64,000 nucleotides of DNA, from assembly GCA_028288025.1 (NCBI GenBank), contig JAQBOM010000037.1, positions 112,061 through 176,060 of the forward strand. Reading direction: 5' to 3'. Position numbers and translations under genes: made by a program. This stretch comes from Mucilaginibacter sp. (GTDB taxonomy: Bacteria > Bacteroidota > Bacteroidia > Sphingobacteriales > Sphingobacteriaceae). The notes under the pieces are model-generated. The model saw nothing but the letters and a program-made list of their open reading frames with translations, was not told the origin of the DNA and did no database searches. Below, one piece after another: positions 18,525 through 27,787 of this stretch (positions are counted from its first letter, which is position 1; every line of letters begins with the position of its first letter).

Positions 18525-19073
18525 ATGACAAATATAATAAGGTTAATTATAGCTTGTGTGGTAATGGGCGCCGCAGTGGCACTTTGCGCGTTTGGTTTTT
18601 GGGGCTGGGGAATACTGGTGTTATTTATCGGCAGTGTGTTTTTGCTTAGTTTCTTTTTTAACGAAAATATGATACTGGCCCAGTGGTTTTTACGCCGCGA
18701 AAAAACCGACAAAGCGGAAGCCTGGTTATTAAAAATAAACGATTACGAAAAGCAAATACATAAAGGGCAGCACGGTTACTATAATTTATTGATCGGCATG
18801 ATCGAATCACGTAAGCAGCCTTTGAAATCAGAAAAATATTTTAAGAAATCACTTGCCCTCGGCATGAAGATGTCGCATAATATTGCATTGGCAAAGTTAA
18901 GCCTCGCCGGCATAGCAATGGCTAAGCGGAATAAACGTGAAGCTCAAATGTACTTGCAGGAAGCGGCTAAGGATGATAAAAACAAATTACTTACTGACCA
19001 GATTAAGATGATGAAGCAACAGCTGGGGCAAATGGACAAGCAGGTAGTAAGAGGCGGGTATCGGCAGTTTTAA
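18525..19073 (+). CDS. Hypothetical membrane protein with TPR-like cytoplasmic domain
   Basis: 182 residues. Two closely spaced N-terminal membrane helices (about residues 5-45, VVMGAAVALCAFGFWGWGIL and ILVLFIGSVFLLSFFF) are followed by a helical, basic domain resembling tetratricopeptide repeats (KAEAWLLKINDYEKQ, LKSEKYFKKSLALGMKMS, REAQMYLQEAAKDDKN). It is probably an inner-membrane scaffold; no enzymatic motif is visible. It is divergent from ung and convergent with the small gene at 19098. Confidence 0.65.
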   Translation: MTNIIRLIIACVVMGAAVALCAFGFWGWGILVLFIGSVFLLSFFFNENMILAQWFLRREKTDKAEAWLLKINDYEKQIHKGQHGYYNLLIGMIESRKQPLKSEKYFKKSLALGMKMSHNIALAKLSLAGIAMAKRNKREAQMYLQEAAKDDKNKLLTDQIKMMKQQLGQMDKQVVRGGYRQF

Positions 19074-19097
19074 TTATTCAGAGACCAAAAACACTTG

Positions 19098-19310
19098 CTA
19101 TTTCTCATCAAGCGACCCGTAATAACCGGGTTCAGCCGATTGACTTTGGCTATGTGCAACATACATGTTGTGGTTTGAATGAATTTCTTCGGTAGGATTA
19201 GCTACCTCCACCATCTTCAGCAGACTTCTGATCAGCGATAAGTTAAAGGTGTTCCTGTTTAGTTTTATCAGGTACTCGTGTTCCGTGATTTCCAGTATTG
19301 AATTAGTCAT
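19098..19310 (-). CDS. Hypothetical 70-residue protein
   Basis: A short soluble protein: MTNSILEITEHEYLIKLNRN, a hydrophobic helix (SLIRSLLKMVE), and a polar tail (HSQSQSAEPGYYGSLDEK). I do not recognise a family. It has the codon use of its neighbours and sits in the only open frame between two solid genes, followed upstream by an AT-rich spacer of about 200 nt in which no promoter is obvious. Confidence 0.5.
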   Translation of the reverse strand: MTNSILEITEHEYLIKLNRNTFNLSLIRSLLKMVEVANPTEEIHSNHNMYVAHSQSQSAEPGYYGSLDEK

Positions 19311-19518
19311 AACAAATGGGTTTAATTCTTGTTGTAAAAATCAACAACATAATTAATACCAAAGTTCAATCTGTTTTACCATTTCGTTAACAAATTGTTA
19401 CTAAATGGCAGATTTTCAACCGAATAATATTTTCCCCCAAATTCCGGGCATCGTTCGGACTGTATCCTAAAACTCACAAAATTTAACAATTTGTAAAAAC
19501 AGGTGTATTGAAAAGCAA

Positions 19519-21240
19519 TCACTCAAACCAGGCCATCACTATTTCTTTCACCGGCATGACGAGGTCAAGCTTCAGCTTTTTACGCATCCCGCCAAGGTCA
19601 TTAAATACCTTGTTCGGATTAGCGGATTTTAATTCTTCGACGGAATTAAACCCCATCTTATTGAGTACCGGAACCCACTCGGCTGGTACGCCGATATTGA
19701 TGAAATCGTCTGCAGTCCCAACTTTAGCCTTTTTCTCGGGCCGCATTTGCGGGAAGAATAATACCTCCTGTATGGTTACCTGGTTGGTCATCAGCATAAC
19801 CAGGCGGTCAATGCCAATACCCAGCCCCGATGTTGGCGGCATGCCGTACTCAAGCGCGCGTAAAAAGTCCTCATCCATTGCCATTGCTTCATGATCGCCG
19901 CGGCCGGCAAGTACTAACTGCTCTTCTAGCCGTTCGCGTTGATCAATCGGGTCGTTTAATTCAGAGTAGGCGTTTGCTATTTCCTTGCCGTTTATAAACA
20001 GCTCAAACCGCTCAACCAAACCGTCTTTTGTCCGGTGTTTTTTGGCAAGCGGTGTCATTTCAATCGGATAGTCCGTAATATAAGTTGGTTGGATCAGGTT
20101 AGCTTCAACCTTGGCGCTGAATATTTCGTCAATTAATTTTCCTTTGCCCATGGTGTCATCAACCTCGATACCCAGTTCGCTGCATGTGCGTCGCAAGGCG
20201 GCTTCATCCATCGTGGATACATCAACGCCTGTATATTTCTGAATGGAATCATACATTGACAATTTTTCGTAGGGCCCTGCAAAGTTGATCTCGTTTGCGC
20301 CTACCTGTACTACCGGGATGCCGTGCACCGCCCGGGCAACAATCTCCAGGCATTGTTCAACCATGGCCATCATCCATATATAGTCCTTATAGGCTATGTA
20401 GATCTCCATTGCGCTGAACTCAGGGTTATGCGTGCGGTCCATGCCTTCATTTCGGAACATTTTACCAAACTCATATACGCCGTCAAAACCCGCAACGATC
20501 AGTCGCTTTAAATACAACTCGTTGGCAATGCGCAAATACAGCGGCATATCCAGCGTATTGTGATGCGTTACAAACGGACGCGCGGCAGCACCGCCGTGCA
20601 CGGGCTGTAATATAGGCGTTTCCACCTCGAACCAGCCTTGCTTGTTAAAATAATCGCGCATGCTGCTAATCACCTTCGACCGGTTGACGAAAATTTGTTT
20701 GAATTCAGGGTTAACGGTCAGGTCAACATACCGCTGACGGTAACGCATTTCCGGGTCGGTAAAGGCATCATGAATATTGCCTTCTTCATCCCGTCTTACA
20801 ATCGGTAACGGTTTTAGCGCTTTTGAAAGCAATACCAGTTCCTGCACGTGAACAGATATCTCGCCGGTTTGGGTCAAAAAAACAAAACCCTTCACGCCAA
20901 TATAATCGCCGATGTCCATCAGCTTTTTAAAAACGGTATTATATAAAGTTTTGTCCTCGCCGGGGCAAATATCGTCCCGTTTAAGATAAATCTGTATCCG
21001 GCCGCTTGAGTCCTGCAGTTCGGCAAATGATGCATTTCCCATAATGCGCCGAATCATAATACGGCCGGCCAGGGTAACTTTTTTATAGTTGTCAGGGAAG
21101 CGCCCAAAATTATCTGCTATATCCTGGGCAAATGCGGTAACCTTATATTCATCGGCGGGATAAGGGTTTATACCCAGTTCCCGTAATTGGTTCAGCGATT
21201 CGCGGCGTAAAAGTTCCTGTTCGGATAATGCAGTGCTCAT
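19519..21240 (-). CDS. lysS: Lysyl-tRNA synthetase, class II, with C-terminal extension
   Basis: Charges tRNA-Lys. The 573-residue protein has the N-terminal OB-fold anticodon domain ([20 protein letters not shown]), motif 2 [18 protein letters not shown] and motif 3 [14 protein letters not shown]. The catalytic core ends near residue 505; about 65 more residues follow ([32 protein letters not shown]) that look like a small helical helix-hairpin-helix-type domain, absent from the E. coli enzyme. A TATTTTTG box 5 nt before the ATG predicts a near-leaderless mRNA. The gene is divergent from the HAD hydrolase. Confidence 0.96.
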   Translation of the reverse strand: MSTALSEQELLRRESLNQLRELGINPYPADEYKVTAFAQDIADNFGRFPDNYKKVTLAGRIMIRRIMGNASFAELQDSSGRIQIYLKRDDICPGEDKTLYNTVFKKLMDIGDYIGVKGFVFLTQTGEISVHVQELVLLSKALKPLPIVRRDEEGNIHDAFTDPEMRYRQRYVDLTVNPEFKQIFVNRSKVISSMRDYFNKQGWFEVETPILQPVHGGAAARPFVTHHNTLDMPLYLRIANELYLKRLIVAGFDGVYEFGKMFRNEGMDRTHNPEFSAMEIYIAYKDYIWMMAMVEQCLEIVARAVHGIPVVQVGANEINFAGPYEKLSMYDSIQKYTGVDVSTMDEAALRRTCSELGIEVDDTMGKGKLIDEIFSAKVEANLIQPTYITDYPIEMTPLAKKHRTKDGLVERFELFINGKEIANAYSELNDPIDQRERLEEQLVLAGRGDHEAMAMDEDFLRALEYGMPPTSGLGIGIDRLVMLMTNQVTIQEVLFFPQMRPEKKAKVGTADDFINIGVPAEWVPVLNKMGFNSVEELKSANPNKVFNDLGGMRKKLKLDLVMPVKEIVMAWFE

Positions 21241-21245
21241 GGCCG

Positions 21246-21253
21246 CAAAAATA
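21246..21253 (-). promoter_or_regulatory. TAnnTTTG box directly before lysS
   Basis: Minus-strand TATTTTTG, 5 nt upstream of the lysS ATG. No -33 TTTG at the right distance, so this is a weaker call. Confidence 0.4.
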
Positions 21254-21335
21254 GTGATTAGCGGTTAGAGATTGGAGATTAGTTTGAAAAATTAGGAGAC
21301 AGCGTTGAAGGTCAGAATTGACTCTTTTGAAAAGC

Positions 21336-21343
21336 TATATTTG
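21336..21343 (+). promoter_or_regulatory. TAnnTTTG box directly before the HAD hydrolase gene
   Basis: TATATTTG ends 4 nt before the ATG at 21348. If used, the mRNA would be leaderless. It also removes the track start (21318) from the transcript. Confidence 0.45.
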
Positions 21344-21347
21344 GCCG

Positions 21348-22031
21348 ATGGATTTAAAAGTGATTGCGTTTGACGCTGACGATACGCTTTGGGTGAATGA
21401 GCCTTATTTCAGGCAAACTGAGGAACAGTTTTTTGAGCTGCTTAGCGAATTTTCGCCCAGACATTCGTTGGAAACCGAACTATTGAAAACCGAGATTGAA
21501 AATCTGCCGCTGTACGGTTATGGCATAAAAGGCTTTATGCTTTCGATGATCGAAACGGCGATGAAAATCACAAATAATACGTTAAGTGCTGAAATCGTAA
21601 AAAGGATACTGGAACTGGGCAAACAAATGCTTGATCAGCCGATCGAATTGCTTGACGGGATCGAAGACGTGCTCATCAATTTAAAGGATAAATATCGCCT
21701 GGTTGTCGCTACAAAAGGCGACCTGCTCGACCAGGAACGAAAATTGAAGAAGTCGGGCATAAGCCACTATTTTCATCACATCGAGATCATGTCCGAAAAA
21801 GATACTGCCAATTATACTAAATTGATCCGTCACCTGGATATACAGCCGCATGAGTTTATGATGGTAGGCAACTCCATTAAAAGCGATGTTCTCCCGGTTT
21901 TAGATGCAGGCGGGTACGCGGTACATGTGCCTTATCATATTACGTGGGCACATGAGCACATTGAAGAAAGCGTTGAGCACGGGCAATTTAGAAGTGTTAA
22001 GTGTATTACGGATATATTGAGCTTGTTATAA
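21348..22031 (+). CDS. HAD-superfamily hydrolase
   Basis: 227 residues with HAD motif I DADDTLW at the N terminus (the second Asp acting as general acid), motif II/III region VVATKGDLLDQERKL with the Thr-Lys, and motif IV SDVLPVLDAG preceded by MVGNSIKSD. A helical cap follows motif I, so it is a type I-cap enzyme, probably a small-molecule phosphatase; the substrate is unknown. The ATG at 21348 places motif I right at the N terminus, as usual, so I prefer it to the upstream TTG of the track. Confidence 0.85.
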   Translation: MDLKVIAFDADDTLWVNEPYFRQTEEQFFELLSEFSPRHSLETELLKTEIENLPLYGYGIKGFMLSMIETAMKITNNTLSAEIVKRILELGKQMLDQPIELLDGIEDVLINLKDKYRLVVATKGDLLDQERKLKKSGISHYFHHIEIMSEKDTANYTKLIRHLDIQPHEFMMVGNSIKSDVLPVLDAGGYAVHVPYHITWAHEHIEESVEHGQFRSVKCITDILSLL

Positions 22032-22059
22032 AGACATCTCCCTTTCAATCCGCATCTGC

Positions 22060-23958
22060 TTACTGCATATACAATTCATCAATAGCGGTTGCATATTTCT
22101 TTTCGATCAGCTTGCGCTTGGCTTTCATGGTTGGTGTAATTTCGCCGTCGTCGATGCTGAAAGGCTTGCGCTTTACTTTAAAGTTTTTAATCCGCTCAAA
22201 TTTGGCCAGCTCGTTTGATAGCCTTTTGATATCCTGGCCTATCCAGTCAACAATTTCCTTTTCCTCAATAAACAGCTCCGGTTTTTCAAAAAACTCATTG
22301 CTTAAATTGAAAGCCTCCTGTAGGGTATCCCGCGAAGGGACGACAATAGCTGTAATGTACTCGCGTTTATCACCCACCAAAAAAACCTGCTCTATCCTCG
22401 GGCTTTTTAGATAGGTGTTTTCCACGGGGGTGGGATAGATGTTTTTGCCGTAGGCATTTACCAGCATATTTTTTAATCTGTCGGTTATTTGCAGGTTGCC
22501 CCTGTAAAACCGGCCAATATCACCCGTATGGAACCAGCCGTCGGCATCGATTACCGACGCCGTCTCTTCGGGTTTATTCCAGTAGCCCTTCATCACACAA
22601 TGGCCGCGCACGATGATTTCGCCTTCTTCAGATTGAAAATCTTCTTTAAAGGTTTCGTGTGTCTGGATGGTATAAATATGCCTGGTATCAACATTTTGTA
22701 TGGCTACGTCGATGCCGGGTATAATGCGGCCAACGGTTCCGTAAATTATACGGTGGTCTTCTGTTACCGACATTACCGGCGATGTCTCGGTTAAGCCAAA
22801 CCCTTCTAGAATCTTTATGCCCAGATCGCCAAAAAACTCACCGATATTTTTGGGTAAAGCACCTCCGCCCGACAGCATGACCTTTAAGCGGCCGCCTGTT
22901 TTTTCTTTTATTTTACTGAATACCAACTTTTCGGCCAGCTTGTGCTCATTACGCAGTAGCAGGCCCGGTTTTTTACCGGCTTCTTTCAACAAGCGCACTT
23001 CACGGCCGATTTTCAGCGCCCAGAGGAATATTTTTGACTTGATACCGCCCGCAACTGTTCCGTTTTTCATGGCCCGGTCATGGATGCGTTCCAGCAACCG
23101 GGGCACGCAATTCATTACCGTCGGCTTTACCTCAACCATGTTTTTGGCAAGCAGGTCGAGGCTTTGGGCAAATGCTATTCTGCTGCCTGCAAACAGGCAA
23201 ATATGGTAGGTCGCGGTGCGTTCAAATACGTGGGATAAGGGCAGAAACGATAAAAAGACGTCTGTGCTTTCAATAATAGGCAATTGTATAAGGCTCACCC
23301 TTGCATTTTCGGTAAGGTTAAAATGCGTGAGCATTACGCCTTTAGGCGTACCGGTAGTGCCTGAGGTATAGATAAGGCACGAAAGATCCGACGGTAAAAT
23401 GGCCTCACGGGCAATATTAATAGCCGACCGGTATTTTTCGACCAATGTGAAACCCTCGTGTATCACTTGCTTAAGACAGATAACCCCTGCATTCAGACTT
23501 TGCTTCCGGTTGATTTTTTCGGTATCGTCAAACGCCGGGATAATGCGGATCAAAGCCGGGCAGTTATTGGCAACCTTTATCACCTTTCGCAATAAAAAGG
23601 GGTTACCCACCAATATGGTTTTTGCGCCCGAATCATTTAAAATGTATTCGATCTCGGCCTCGGTAAGGGTAGGATAGATAGAAGTATTTATAGCGCCGAT
23701 CTGCTGCAGCGCCTGATCGTAATAAATATAATCGGGGCCGTTCTCAATAATTAAGGCTAAACGATCACCCTTTTTAATGCCGATTTCCAGGAACCAGGCC
23801 GATATGGCGTCGATCTTTTCCAATGCCTGCCTGTAGCTGATATCAACCCAATTATCATTCACCTTATGGCTCATAAAAGTTTGGGTGTCCGGATGAATGT
23901 GTTTTACAATATGCCGTATAAGGCTCGGGATGGTCGACCGCTCAGATGCAGTATTCAT
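22060..23958 (-). CDS. Long-chain fatty acid--CoA ligase (AMP-binding)
   Basis: A 632-residue ANL-superfamily enzyme that activates fatty acids to acyl-AMP and then acyl-CoA. The P-loop LIYTSGTTGTPKGVMLTH (about residues 190-207), LEGFGLTETSP (A5), the YGTVGRIIPG segment and GWFHTGDIG (A7) are all intact, and the C-terminal catalytic Lys region (TPTMKAKRKLIEKKY) is present. It resembles the bacterial FadD15/LC-FACS type. A TAGATTTG box lies 26 nt before the start. It sits downstream of hisA but is separated from it by a 111-nt spacer. Confidence 0.92.
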   Translation of the reverse strand: MNTASERSTIPSLIRHIVKHIHPDTQTFMSHKVNDNWVDISYRQALEKIDAISAWFLEIGIKKGDRLALIIENGPDYIYYDQALQQIGAINTSIYPTLTEAEIEYILNDSGAKTILVGNPFLLRKVIKVANNCPALIRIIPAFDDTEKINRKQSLNAGVICLKQVIHEGFTLVEKYRSAINIAREAILPSDLSCLIYTSGTTGTPKGVMLTHFNLTENARVSLIQLPIIESTDVFLSFLPLSHVFERTATYHICLFAGSRIAFAQSLDLLAKNMVEVKPTVMNCVPRLLERIHDRAMKNGTVAGGIKSKIFLWALKIGREVRLLKEAGKKPGLLLRNEHKLAEKLVFSKIKEKTGGRLKVMLSGGGALPKNIGEFFGDLGIKILEGFGLTETSPVMSVTEDHRIIYGTVGRIIPGIDVAIQNVDTRHIYTIQTHETFKEDFQSEEGEIIVRGHCVMKGYWNKPEETASVIDADGWFHTGDIGRFYRGNLQITDRLKNMLVNAYGKNIYPTPVENTYLKSPRIEQVFLVGDKREYITAIVVPSRDTLQEAFNLSNEFFEKPELFIEEKEIVDWIGQDIKRLSNELAKFERIKNFKVKRKPFSIDDGEITPTMKAKRKLIEKKYATAIDELYMQ

Positions 23959-24069
23959 TAATTTAAATCAGGTTTATACTATCACAAATCTAATTTATTT
24001 TTTAGAAATTGATAAAACCCGCCCGATTAAAAATCAGGGAATAATTGAAAGGTAAAGGTTTTACAGTGT

Positions 24070-24819
24070 TTAAATGGAAATCAACGACTCCAGGTTCCAG
24101 CTTTTTACTTCTTCGATGGTGATATGGCCTTCGTAAATCGCCTTGCCCACTACACAGGCTTCCACCTTAATATTGCTCAGCTGCTCAATGTCATCCATTG
24201 AACTTACGCCGCCTGATGCGATAAGTTTTATGAAAGGAGAGTGGTCAAGCAGTTTTTCATAGAGGTCGATCCCTGCTCCACCGAGCTTGCCATCTTTATT
24301 AATATCAGTACACAAAAACCGAAAGAATCCTAAAGCAAGGCATTTGTCAACGTAATCCATCAGTTTGATAGGCGAGCTTTCCATCCAGCCGGAATATTTG
24401 ATCACTTCGTCCAGCACATCGATTGCTATTACCACCTGGTCCGAACATTTATCCCTACCGCAAATTTCCTTGCTCAGTTCTTCCAGGAAAGTCGGATTGG
24501 TTATGGCCTGCGTACCTACAATAACACGATGAACGCCGGCATCTATCAGTTCTTTGACCTTGTCAATGCTTCGTATACCGCCGCCATATTGTACCTGCAT
24601 GTCCGTTTTACGGATCACATTAAATAAGTATTGCTGGTTCGAGAAATCGTTTTTTGCGCCGTTTAAATCGATAATGTGGATCAGATTGGTACCGTAGGAA
24701 TGATATCTTTCTATCATTTCTTCGAGGGTAACATCGTACTCAGTAACCTGTTGATAGTCGCCCTCGCGTAAACGAACAACTTTTTTATCTAGAATATCTA
24801 TTGCCGGAATAATGTACAT
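24070..24819 (-). CDS. hisA: 1-(5-phosphoribosyl)-5-[(5-phosphoribosylamino)methylideneamino]imidazole-4-carboxamide isomerase
   Basis: HisA, the ProFAR isomerase of histidine synthesis, a (beta-alpha)8 barrel. The two catalytic aspartates are in AIDILDKKVVRL (D8) and CTDINKDGKLGG; phosphate-binding loops QYGGGIRS and ASGGVSS are intact. At 249 residues the length is typical. It starts 5 nt after hisH and is the last his gene here: hisF and hisI/E, which follow hisA in many genomes, are absent from the 111 nt downstream and from the whole window. Confidence 0.95.
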   Translation of the reverse strand: MYIIPAIDILDKKVVRLREGDYQQVTEYDVTLEEMIERYHSYGTNLIHIIDLNGAKNDFSNQQYLFNVIRKTDMQVQYGGGIRSIDKVKELIDAGVHRVIVGTQAITNPTFLEELSKEICGRDKCSDQVVIAIDVLDEVIKYSGWMESSPIKLMDYVDKCLALGFFRFLCTDINKDGKLGGAGIDLYEKLLDHSPFIKLIASGGVSSMDDIEQLSNIKVEACVVGKAIYEGHITIEEVKSWNLESLISI

Positions 24820-24824
24820 GGCTT

Positions 24825-25415
24825 TCAGAGTTTTGAAAAATTTGTGAGTAGGATTTCACCATACGCGCCGGATTTTTCGGGGTGGAATTGTACCCCGTAA
24901 AAGTTATCCCGCATAATTGATGCCGAAAATTTGGTGTTATAAGTTGCTGATGATAAAGTATATGCAATATTATACTCAATAAAGTATGAATGTACAAAGT
25001 AAAAGTGTGATCCAGCGGGAATATCTTTAAAAAGTTTATTTTCTTTTTCAGGATAAACCCGGTTCCAACCGGTATGCGGCACTTTGTATTCGACGCCGTT
25101 TGCAAATCTAAGTGTATTTATCGGGAAGAGGCCTAACAATTTTGCATCACCTTCTTCTGAATGAGAAGTTAGTAATTGCATGCCTACACAAATGCCCAGT
25201 GTAGGTTTGTTAAGCGCCTTTATTTTCGGCACCAGCCCGGTTTGCTCCAGCTTATGCATGGCCGCGCCCGCATGACCGACGCCGGGTATGATATAGCGGT
25301 CAAACTTTTCAAAATCCTGCTCGTCATTGATCATGCCATAGGCAATACCCAGCCGGTTTAATGCTGCTGTCAATGAAAAAATATTCCCTGCCCCGTAGTT
25401 TATTATGCCTACCAT
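24825..25415 (-). CDS. hisH: Imidazole glycerol phosphate synthase, glutaminase subunit HisH
   Basis: A class I glutamine amidotransferase that feeds ammonia to HisF. The catalytic triad is visible: nucleophile Cys in TLGICVGMQLL, His and Glu in GVQFHPEKSG. 196 residues is the usual length. The partner HisF is not encoded in this window, although the two proteins must form a heterodimer. Between hisB and hisH are 53 nt with GCAGTAGCAGT/ACTGCCACTGCC words. Confidence 0.95.
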   Translation of the reverse strand: MVGIINYGAGNIFSLTAALNRLGIAYGMINDEQDFEKFDRYIIPGVGHAGAAMHKLEQTGLVPKIKALNKPTLGICVGMQLLTSHSEEGDAKLLGLFPINTLRFANGVEYKVPHTGWNRVYPEKENKLFKDIPAGSHFYFVHSYFIEYNIAYTLSSATYNTKFSASIMRDNFYGVQFHPEKSGAYGEILLTNFSKL

Positions 25416-25468
25416 GTGTTTTTAGTTGCAATAGAAGCAGTAGCAGTCAATCGAAACTGCCACTGCCA

Positions 25469-26620
25469 CTATAAAACTCCTTTAGTTGACGGTAAAACCA
25501 TCTTATTTACATCACGTTTAACGGCCATTTTTATTGCCTTGGCAAAGGCTTTAAATATCGCCTCAATTTTGTGATGTTCATTTTCGCCTTCGGCTTTAAT
25601 ATTTAAGTTGCATTTCGCCGCATCGGAAAAGGATTTGAAGAAATGGAAAAACATTTCCGTCGGCATCTCACCTATTTTTTCACGCTTAAAATCCGCATCC
25701 CAAACTATCCAGTTTCGTCCGCCAAAGTCAAGCGCCACCTGCGCCAGGCAATCATCCATGGGCAGGCAAAAGCCATATCTTTCGATGCCTTTTTTATCAC
25801 CTAAAGCCGCGCCAAAAACCTCACCCAATGCTATACCGGTATCTTCAATGGTATGGTGCTCGTCGATGTGGAGATCGCCGTTTGCGATTATCTCCAGGTC
25901 AATATTCCCATGCCGCGCGATCTGGTCGAGCATGTGGTCGAAAAAGTGCAACCCGGTTGATACTTTGGCATCACCTTTACCATCGAGGTTTATTTTAATA
26001 TAGATATCGGTTTCTTTAGTAGCCCGGCGATGTTCGATCACCCGTTCGCCCAGTTTTAGAAACTCGTATATCTTTTCCCATTCGGAAGTTTCAAGCACTA
26101 TGGTGCTTTTTACGGCTTCTTCTTCGGCTGGTCCGCTAAATTCCTGGTTCCCTAAATTTGTGTTATTATTCAGCCAGATGGCCTTTGCACCTAAATTATG
26201 GCCAAGTAAAATATCATTTTTGCGGTCACCGATGGTGTACGAGCCTTTCAGGTCATATTTTTCGGTATCGAAATATTGCTTAAGCATGCCTGTTCCCGGC
26301 TTGCGGTTAGGCGAGTTTTCGGCCGGGAACGACCTGTCAATGCAAATATTCGAAAATTTAACCCCTTCGTTTTCAAATGTTTTGAGGATGAAATTCTGAA
26401 CCGGCCAAAAAGTGTCTTCCGGGTATGATGCTGTACCCAAGCCGTCCTGGTTGGTAACCATCACCAATTCGTAATCTAACTCCTTGGCAATTTTTGGCAG
26501 GTACTGCAATGCGCCCGGGTAAAATTCCAGTTTCGCAAACGAATCTATCTGCTCATCTACCGGCTCTGTTATCATGGTACCGTCGCGGTCAACGAAAAGT
26601 ATTTTCTGCAGCTTGCTCAT
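25469..26620 (-). CDS. hisB: Bifunctional histidinol-phosphatase / imidazoleglycerol-phosphate dehydratase
   Basis: A 383-residue fusion. Residues 1-170 are the HAD histidinol-phosphatase ([22 protein letters not shown]); residues about 195-383 are the IGP dehydratase with its metal-binding [14 protein letters not shown] and [13 protein letters not shown] motifs. It catalyses the sixth and eighth steps of the pathway. Its start overlaps the hisC stop by 4 nt (ATGA). The zinc-binding cysteine cluster of the E. coli phosphatase domain is not obvious here. Confidence 0.95.
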   Translation of the reverse strand: MSKLQKILFVDRDGTMITEPVDEQIDSFAKLEFYPGALQYLPKIAKELDYELVMVTNQDGLGTASYPEDTFWPVQNFILKTFENEGVKFSNICIDRSFPAENSPNRKPGTGMLKQYFDTEKYDLKGSYTIGDRKNDILLGHNLGAKAIWLNNNTNLGNQEFSGPAEEEAVKSTIVLETSEWEKIYEFLKLGERVIEHRRATKETDIYIKINLDGKGDAKVSTGLHFFDHMLDQIARHGNIDLEIIANGDLHIDEHHTIEDTGIALGEVFGAALGDKKGIERYGFCLPMDDCLAQVALDFGGRNWIVWDADFKREKIGEMPTEMFFHFFKSFSDAAKCNLNIKAEGENEHHKIEAIFKAFAKAIKMAVKRDVNKMVLPSTKGVL

Positions 26621-27663
26621 TTGAAATCTTGTAAAGTTTGAATTAATTTTTTGTTTTCATCGGGTGTGCCGACAGTTATGCGCAAACAGCCGACGCATAG
26701 GTCCACCTTTGAACGGTCGCGTACAATGATACCCTTTTCAACCAGGAAATTATAGATGCCCCGCGGGTCGCTTGTTTTCACAAGTATAAAATTGGCGTCC
26801 GACGGATAGATATCCAGTACAAAGTCGAAATCTTTTAACTGTAAAACCAGGTTATCCCTTTGTATCAGCGTTTCTTTGATCCAGGCGTTTACCTGGTCGA
26901 TGTTGGCAAGCGCCTGTAAAGCCAATTGCTGCGAAGCCTCATTGATATTATAGGGCGGCTTAACCTTGTTCATTACCTCGATGATCTCTTCGCTGGCAAA
27001 GGCCATACCTATGCGCAGGCCGGCAAGTCCCCAGGCTTTTGATAAGGTTTGCAAAACCACCAGGTTGGCGTATTCAGTTAGTTCCTGGATAAAGGTTTTC
27101 TGCCTGCTGAAGTTGATATAAGCCTCGTCAACTACCACCAACCCGTCGAAATTTGCCAGCAGGGTTTCCACGTCGGCCCGGTTAATTGAATTGCCGGTTG
27201 GATTGTTAGGAGAGCAGACAAAAATGAGTTTTGTATGTTTGTCAATTGCTTCAGCAATACCTTCCAAATTAAGTTGAAAATCCTCAGTAAGCGGCACATT
27301 GCGCACCTCCACATCATTGATGTTTGCCGAAACCTTGTACATGCCATAGGTAGGGGGAACCAGTATCACATTATCGATACCCGGGTTGCAAAAGCTGCGG
27401 AACAGGATATCGATAGCTTCATCACTGCCGTTACCCAAAAATATATTGCGGGGCGGTACGCCTTTGATCTCGCTCAGGCGTTTTTTAACCTCGTATTGCA
27501 GCGGGTCGGGGTAGCGGTTAAATTGCTGTGCCAATGGCGAGCCGTAGGCGTTTTCATTCGCATCCAAAAATATGCTTGCCTCTCCCTGGTACTCATCCCG
27601 TGCGGATGAATAGGGAACAAGGTTTTTGATGTTTTCGCGTAGTATATTATTTATTGTGAACAT
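26617..27663 (-). CDS. hisC: Histidinol-phosphate aminotransferase
   Basis: A 348-residue fold-type I PLP enzyme. The Schiff-base lysine is in [16 protein letters not shown]; the cofactor-binding [12 protein letters not shown] and VVDEAYINF motifs and the C-terminal [11 protein letters not shown] are intact. It overlaps hisB by 4 nt. Between hisD and hisC lies a 124-nt spacer containing a palindromic element (27683-27777), an unusual interruption of an otherwise tight operon. Confidence 0.95.
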   Translation of the reverse strand: MFTINNILRENIKNLVPYSSARDEYQGEASIFLDANENAYGSPLAQQFNRYPDPLQYEVKKRLSEIKGVPPRNIFLGNGSDEAIDILFRSFCNPGIDNVILVPPTYGMYKVSANINDVEVRNVPLTEDFQLNLEGIAEAIDKHTKLIFVCSPNNPTGNSINRADVETLLANFDGLVVVDEAYINFSRQKTFIQELTEYANLVVLQTLSKAWGLAGLRIGMAFASEEIIEVMNKVKPPYNINEASQQLALQALANIDQVNAWIKETLIQRDNLVLQLKDFDFVLDIYPSDANFILVKTSDPRGIYNFLVEKGIIVRDRSKVDLCVGCLRITVGTPDENKKLIQTLQDFK

Positions 27664-27682
27664 TTTCTTAATTCTTCTTTAT

Positions 27683-27777
27683 GTCATTGCGAGCGATAGC
27701 GCGGCAATCTCTTCGCTTATAAGTCAGCGCTTATTGTAGTTCTACGAGTTTGCTTCGTCGTTCCTCCTCGCAATGAC
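27683..27777. repeat. Interspersed palindrome with GTCATTGCGAG ends, inside the his operon
   Basis: Begins GTCATTGCGAG (27683-27693) and ends with the exact inverse CTCGCAATGAC (27767-27777). The inner arms carry AGCGATAGCGCGGCAATCTC and GAGTTTGCTTCGTCG, related to the element at 49280-49361. Such GTCATTGCGAGG...GAAGCAATC units are recurrent non-coding repeats in Bacteroidetes. Here it separates hisD from hisC and would be transcribed as a long hairpin. Confidence 0.8.
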
Positions 27778-27787
27778 AAGGTGTTTA

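Noticed and set aside
23959-24069. Remnant of hisF or hisIE after hisA
   Set aside because: The 111-nt spacer is AT-rich and shows no HisF or HisI motif in any frame.
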